This document shows positions 4,943-7,499 of a stretch of DNA of 7,499 bases, piece after piece. The position numbers and the translations under genes are program-made. The DNA lies in contig JBBQSU010000160.1 of the NCBI GenBank assembly GCA_038234815.1, positions 1 through 7,499 of the forward strand, written 5' to 3'. The DNA is from JBBQSU01 sp038234815 (GTDB lineage Bacteria; Planctomycetota; Phycisphaerae; Tepidisphaerales; Tepidisphaeraceae). Below the pieces are notes generated by a model. It worked only from the letters and a program-made list of their open reading frames with translations, had not been told where the DNA came from and did no database searches. The first letter of the stretch is position 1, and each line of letters starts with the position of its first letter.

Positions 4943-5821
4943 TTACGGAGATGAAAGTTTTTGATGGACTTCCTGTTTCCGACTTTCGACAGATGCCTTG
5001 CTGCGCGTGCGCTGGAGTTCGACGGTGGGGCCGGTCCGGTTGAGGATCGAGAGGGAAATGTCGATGGACTCGCGGGCTTCGTCGGGGGTCATCGCGCCCA
5101 GGGTCACCATGTCCTGATCGCGCAGGGTGGACCAGGCGAAGGCCAGCCCCACCAGCGGCATCAGCCGTCCGGCGGCCAGCGGCTTGATGGTCATCACCGG
5201 GCAGCGGCGTTCCCAGATCATCTTTTGCACCCAGTCCACTTCGATGGGCATGAGGAACCCGGCGGCGTTGTAAATCTGGATGTAGGACGCCACATCCAGA
5301 TCGGTCTCATCGGCGTAGACCAGGGCTTCGGGCATATGGGTGGAAAGGCCGGGGATCATTCCGCGCTGGCGGATCAGGGCGCAATACTGGTCCATGCCTT
5401 CGATCCGGCGCGATCGGCGGTCGGTCAGGGCGTCGGTCGTGCATTGATGCGGAAAACAGAACGTGGCGCCGATGGCCTTCTGCGCGTCCAGCACCCGGGC
5501 GGCGTCGTCAAAGCCGGGCTGATCGAGTTTTACGCTGAGGCTCGGCGTTGCGATGGTGAGAGCCTTTCGGCCGGTGGCCTGCTCGGCGTCTTTGATGGCG
5601 GCATTGAGGTGCGGCGAATCCGGGCGCACGCCCATGATCGTATCAACGCCGGCCTCGAAAAAGACCTTGAGAATCTCCGCGATCCGCTGGCGGGTCTGAT
5701 GGGTCTTGATGAAATTGTCCTTGGCTTTGCTGGTATGCGACCATCCCAGCATCCAGTTGGTGCCGACGATCAATCGCGGCACCGAAACTCCGCCGACAAT
5801 CGTTCGTGGAAAATCAGTCAT
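4943..5821 (-). CDS. TIM-barrel protein resembling aldo-keto reductases, function unknown
   Basis: The 292-residue product shows alternating beta strands and helices as in a TIM barrel: VDTIMGVRPDSP (59-70), ALTIATPSLSV (87-97), IGATFCFPHQ (117-126), GMIPGLSTHM (154-163), VASYIQIYN (177-185), CPVMTIKPLAAGRL (207-220) and DMVTLGA (237-243). The last part, KPLAAGRL followed by FAWSTLRDQDMVTLGAMTPD and a helix, resembles the C-terminal end of aldo-keto reductases. I cannot place the classical Asp/Tyr/Lys/His tetrad: the N-terminal part has no clear catalytic tyrosine. It may therefore be a non-redox barrel or an isomerase or lyase. There is no signal peptide, so it is cytoplasmic. The ribosome site is poor: GGAAA lies in a small hairpin (5828-5842) just before ATG 5821. 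Its neighbour downstream is the Gfo/Idh/MocA enzyme, suggesting sugar metabolism. Confidence 0.72.
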   Translation of the reverse strand: MTDFPRTIVGGVSVPRLIVGTNWMLGWSHTSKAKDNFIKTHQTRQRIAEILKVFFEAGVDTIMGVRPDSPHLNAAIKDAEQATGRKALTIATPSLSVKLDQPGFDDAARVLDAQKAIGATFCFPHQCTTDALTDRRSRRIEGMDQYCALIRQRGMIPGLSTHMPEALVYADETDLDVASYIQIYNAAGFLMPIEVDWVQKMIWERRCPVMTIKPLAAGRLMPLVGLAFAWSTLRDQDMVTLGAMTPDEARESIDISLSILNRTGPTVELQRTRSKASVESRKQEVHQKLSSP

Positions 5822-5872
5822 AAGATTTTTCCGAAAAGGAAATTGCGGTCCTCAGCGTTGCTGAAATATTTT

Positions 5873-5934
5873 ACCATCGAAAAAAAACGATAGTGGTTGG
5901 ATATTTGGCGGCATACTTCGCCGCTGCGATATCC
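5873..5934 (-). terminator. Hairpin followed by T8 tract downstream of the DUF1634 gene
   Basis: On the minus strand, shortly after the DUF1634 stop at 5948, GGATAT/ATATCC (5899-5904 with 5929-5934) encloses GCGGC/GCCGC (5908-5912 with 5920-5924) and a 7-nt loop. About 11 nt later there is a run of eight T (5887-5880), itself the loop of a 7-bp stem ACTATCG/CGATGGT with one G-U pair. The T run is too far from the first stem for an ideal terminator; a leader structure for the next gene (start 5821) is the alternative. Confidence 0.4.
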
Positions 5935-5947
5935 ATCGGCCCGCAGG

Positions 5948-6364
5948 TTAACCCTCAGCCTTGCCAAGAACAAACGACAGGAGAAGCAGGCCCAGGACAA
6001 CCAACGTAATAAGGGTAAAGATCCGGTCCTTCTGATAGACAAATGCAAGCACCGACACTGCCACCCGAACAACGGGCGTAGCCACCAGCAGCAGCAAGCC
6101 GGCCAGGACGATGGATTGCCCTTCAAATTTGCCGACACCGTGCCAGACGCCCGACACCGTCTGCGGGAAAACCGCGCCCGGCGTCGTCAGACGCTGCAGC
6201 GCCGGCGAGGACCACAGGTATTCCGGGTGATGGATAAAACTGACGACCGTTCCACAAATCACCACCGCCAGGCTGAGGATCACACCGAAACGGAGCAGGT
6301 GACTGATGACCGTTTCGACGAGATGAACTTTGCGCATATCCAGACATTGGGATTCCGCGGACAT
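5948..6364 (-). CDS. DUF1634 family membrane protein (partner of TauE/SafE)
   Basis: The 138-residue protein has three hydrophobic segments, at about 24-45, 82-108 and 115-134, and the DUF1634 signature in its second half: GQSIVLAGLLLLVATPVVRV, then VLAFVYQKDRIFTLITLVVL. Proteins of this family are small, integral to the inner membrane, have no known biochemical activity, and are commonly encoded beside TauE/SafE permeases. That is the case here: the permease stop and this ATG are separated by 3 nt (TGA-acc-ATG), which indicates one transcript and probable translational coupling. AAGGAA lies about 11 nt before the ATG. A second in-frame ATG at codon 10 is possible but is not better supported. 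A role as accessory subunit of the permease is inference. Confidence 0.85.
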   Translation of the reverse strand: MSAESQCLDMRKVHLVETVISHLLRFGVILSLAVVICGTVVSFIHHPEYLWSSPALQRLTTPGAVFPQTVSGVWHGVGKFEGQSIVLAGLLLLVATPVVRVAVSVLAFVYQKDRIFTLITLVVLGLLLLSFVLGKAEG

Positions 6365-6367
6365 GGT

Positions 6368-7204
6368 TCACCGCATTCCTTTCCAGAGCATTTGGACCGC
6401 GACCCACATCAGAACAATGACGAACACGCTTCGGATGCGCTTGCTGTGGAGCTTGGAGAGCAATCTGGAGCCGATGGTGGCACCCAATAGCACGCCCGCG
6501 GCCACGGGGGCTGCGACGAACGGGTCGATATCCCCCCGGGCGAAATAGACGCCCGCGCTGGCCGCTGCGGTCACGCCGATCATAAAATTGCTGGTCGCCG
6601 TGGAAACCTTGATGGGCAGGCGCATCGCCAGGTCCATCGCCGGCACTTTCAGCGCGCCCGAGCCGATACCGAGCAGTCCGCTCACCACCCCGGCGATATA
6701 CATCAGGACAAACCCAAGGCGCGTGTGTGTGACACGATAGCTGACCTCAATCCCTGCGGCCTCGTCGAAATAGGAATCATGCAGGCGCAACCGATCGGCG
6801 AGCCGGTCATGGGAGACCACAGTCGCCGACAACGGGTGACGGTTGCAGAACATCGCCAGCGCCGAATAGGCCATGACCAGTCCGAAGATCAGATAGAGCC
6901 ACCGAACGGCCAGGTGACCCGCTACGAAAGCGCCGGTCAGCGCTCCGGTGGTCGTCGCCACTTCCAGCAACATCGCCAGGCGGAGGTTGGTCATGCGCTC
7001 GCGCACGTAAGCCGCAGCGGCACCGCTGGATGTGGCGATCACGCTGACGATGCTCGCACCGATCGCATAGCGGATGTCGATCTTAAGAAGCAGCGTGAGG
7101 ACGGGGATGATAATGATGCCTCCGCCCAACCCCAGCAGCGACCCAAGCCCCCCAGCCCCGATAGCAGCGAAAAAGACAATCAGCGTGAAGGCAAGCGGAG
7201 TCAC
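6368..7204 (-). CDS. TauE/SafE family permease (sulfite or organosulfur exporter-like)
   Basis: The 278-residue membrane protein has the two-repeat organisation of TauE/SafE: the N-terminal repeat opens with GLGSLLGLGGGIIIIPVL (19-36) and the C-terminal repeat with GVVSGLLGIGSGALKVPAM (172-190). About eight hydrophobic segments surround a soluble loop (about 121-160) between the halves. Family members move sulfite, sulfoacetate, taurine-derived or other anions across the inner membrane; the substrate here is unknown. Translation starts at GTG 7204-7202; no in-frame ATG precedes it and no good Shine-Dalgarno is seen. An 8-residue open frame (ATG 7227 to TGA 7201) overlaps the start as GTGA. 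The DUF1634 gene follows 3 nt downstream. No sulfur-metabolism gene is visible nearby. Confidence 0.88.
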   Translation of the reverse strand: MTPLAFTLIVFFAAIGAGGLGSLLGLGGGIIIIPVLTLLLKIDIRYAIGASIVSVIATSSGAAAAYVRERMTNLRLAMLLEVATTTGALTGAFVAGHLAVRWLYLIFGLVMAYSALAMFCNRHPLSATVVSHDRLADRLRLHDSYFDEAAGIEVSYRVTHTRLGFVLMYIAGVVSGLLGIGSGALKVPAMDLAMRLPIKVSTATSNFMIGVTAAASAGVYFARGDIDPFVAAPVAAGVLLGATIGSRLLSKLHSKRIRSVFVIVLMWVAVQMLWKGMR

Positions 7205-7246
7205 GCCATCTTCATAGGAAGTTCCATGAGTGAATGCAACTCTTTA

Positions 7247-7273
7247 ATTAGACTGAATTTAAACTCCTATCAA
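7247..7273 (-). promoter_or_regulatory. Candidate promoter of the TauE/SafE-DUF1634 unit
   Basis: On the minus strand TTGATA (7273-7268) and TCTAAT (7252-7247) each match the sigma70 consensus at five of six bases, but the spacer is only 15 bp. The area is the most AT-rich part of this intergenic region. A start near 7240 would give a leader of about 36 nt. Confidence 0.4.
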
Positions 7274-7322
7274 TTCGACATTACATACCAGACATGTTGG
7301 CTTGGCCGGCAATGGTCCGTCG

Positions 7323-7414
7323 GGGGCTTATAACGGCGATACGGCAAGTGCGCTCGAGGCATCGGGTCAGGCGCATCAAGGCGATAGACCGCCGGGGTCT
7401 TACAACAGGGATAC
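7323..7414. repeat. Imperfect direct repeat at and beyond the priA stop codon
   Basis: Two stretches of about 22 nt, around 7321-7343 and 7393-7415, align as CGGGG-n-CTTA-n-AAC-n-G-n-GATACGG with four mismatches. The second spans the stop codon of the probable priA; the first lies about 70 bp beyond it. This could be a remnant of a local duplication or chance. Confidence 0.25.
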
Positions 7415-7499
7415 GGGATCGACATCCACTGCGATTCGGTCGCTCTTGGCCAGCGCGCCCTCGTGACGCAGGCTGGCTAGCACTTTCTGCAATCTCGCG
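7400..7499 (-). CDS. priA: Probable primosomal protein N' (PriA helicase), last 32 residues only
   Basis: A minus-strand frame open from the window edge ends at TAA (7402-7400). Its last residues, KSDRIAVDVDPVSLL, resemble the conserved C-terminus of PriA, which ends in a DVDP segment preceded by a hydrophobic strand. PriA reloads the replisome at stalled forks. The helicase and zinc-binding parts lie outside the window, so the identification rests on this short tail alone. The gene would be co-directional with the TauE/SafE gene, with 195 bp between them. Confidence 0.6.
   Translation of the reverse strand, partial: ARLQKVLASLRHEGALAKSDRIAVDVDPVSLL

Noticed and set aside
4961..5893. Plus-strand open frame of 310 codons
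   Set aside because: Antisense shadow of the TIM-barrel gene; its Gly/His/Asp-rich translation is typical of an antisense frame in GC-rich DNA.
6725..7333. Plus-strand open frame of 202 codons
   Set aside because: Antisense of the TauE/SafE gene; Gln/Arg/His-rich translation is what antisense of a membrane protein gives.
1..7499. CRISPR array, tRNA, rRNA, complete insertion sequence or toxin-antitoxin pair
   Set aside because: No regularly spaced identical repeats with unique spacers, no cloverleaf or rRNA-like sequence, no transposase motifs and no small paired genes were found.

Overview
The window is GC-rich bacterial DNA. The gene set suggests a planctomycete-type bacterium, possibly Phycisphaerae: the end of a GH78 alpha-L-rhamnosidase, a Gfo/Idh/MocA oxidoreductase beside an orphan TIM-barrel protein, a small secreted Lys/Ala-rich protein with two LTxxQ-like motifs, and long structured intergenic DNA. 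This taxonomic guess is inference; no rRNA, tRNA or other phylogenetic marker lies inside the window except a 32-residue fragment that looks like the end of PriA.

Layout. 1-594 (+): 3' end of the rhamnosidase gene. 595-1881: almost 1.3 kb in which I find no convincing gene but several inverted and tandem repeats (884-951, 1019-1061, 1245-1278, 1347-1371, 1614-1657, 1777-1794). 1882-2481 (+): a four-helix membrane protein of unknown function. 2544-2879 (+): thioredoxin with a CMPC active site and the best sigma70-like promoter in the window. 2921-2952: a strong hairpin that probably terminates transcription from both sides. From there all genes are on the minus strand: the secreted LTxxQ-like protein (2979-3422), the Gfo/Idh/MocA oxidoreductase (3613-4794), the TIM-barrel/aldo-keto-reductase-like protein (4943-5821), a DUF1634 membrane protein (5948-6364), a TauE/SafE permease (6368-7204), and the last codons of a probable priA (7400-7499).

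How the genes relate. TauE/SafE and DUF1634 are 3 nt apart and form a two-gene unit, probably an anion or organosulfur exporter with its small membrane partner. The oxidoreductase and the TIM-barrel protein are co-directional but about 150 bp apart; their pairing and the rhamnosidase upstream fit a carbohydrate-degrading lifestyle, but nothing here proves a shared pathway. Thioredoxin and the secreted protein converge on one terminator.

I did not find a defence system, CRISPR array, complete mobile element or other clear new system. The most unusual material is the set of palindromic and 11-bp periodic elements in 595-1881, the orphan TIM-barrel family, and the Cys-containing tail of the oxidoreductase.
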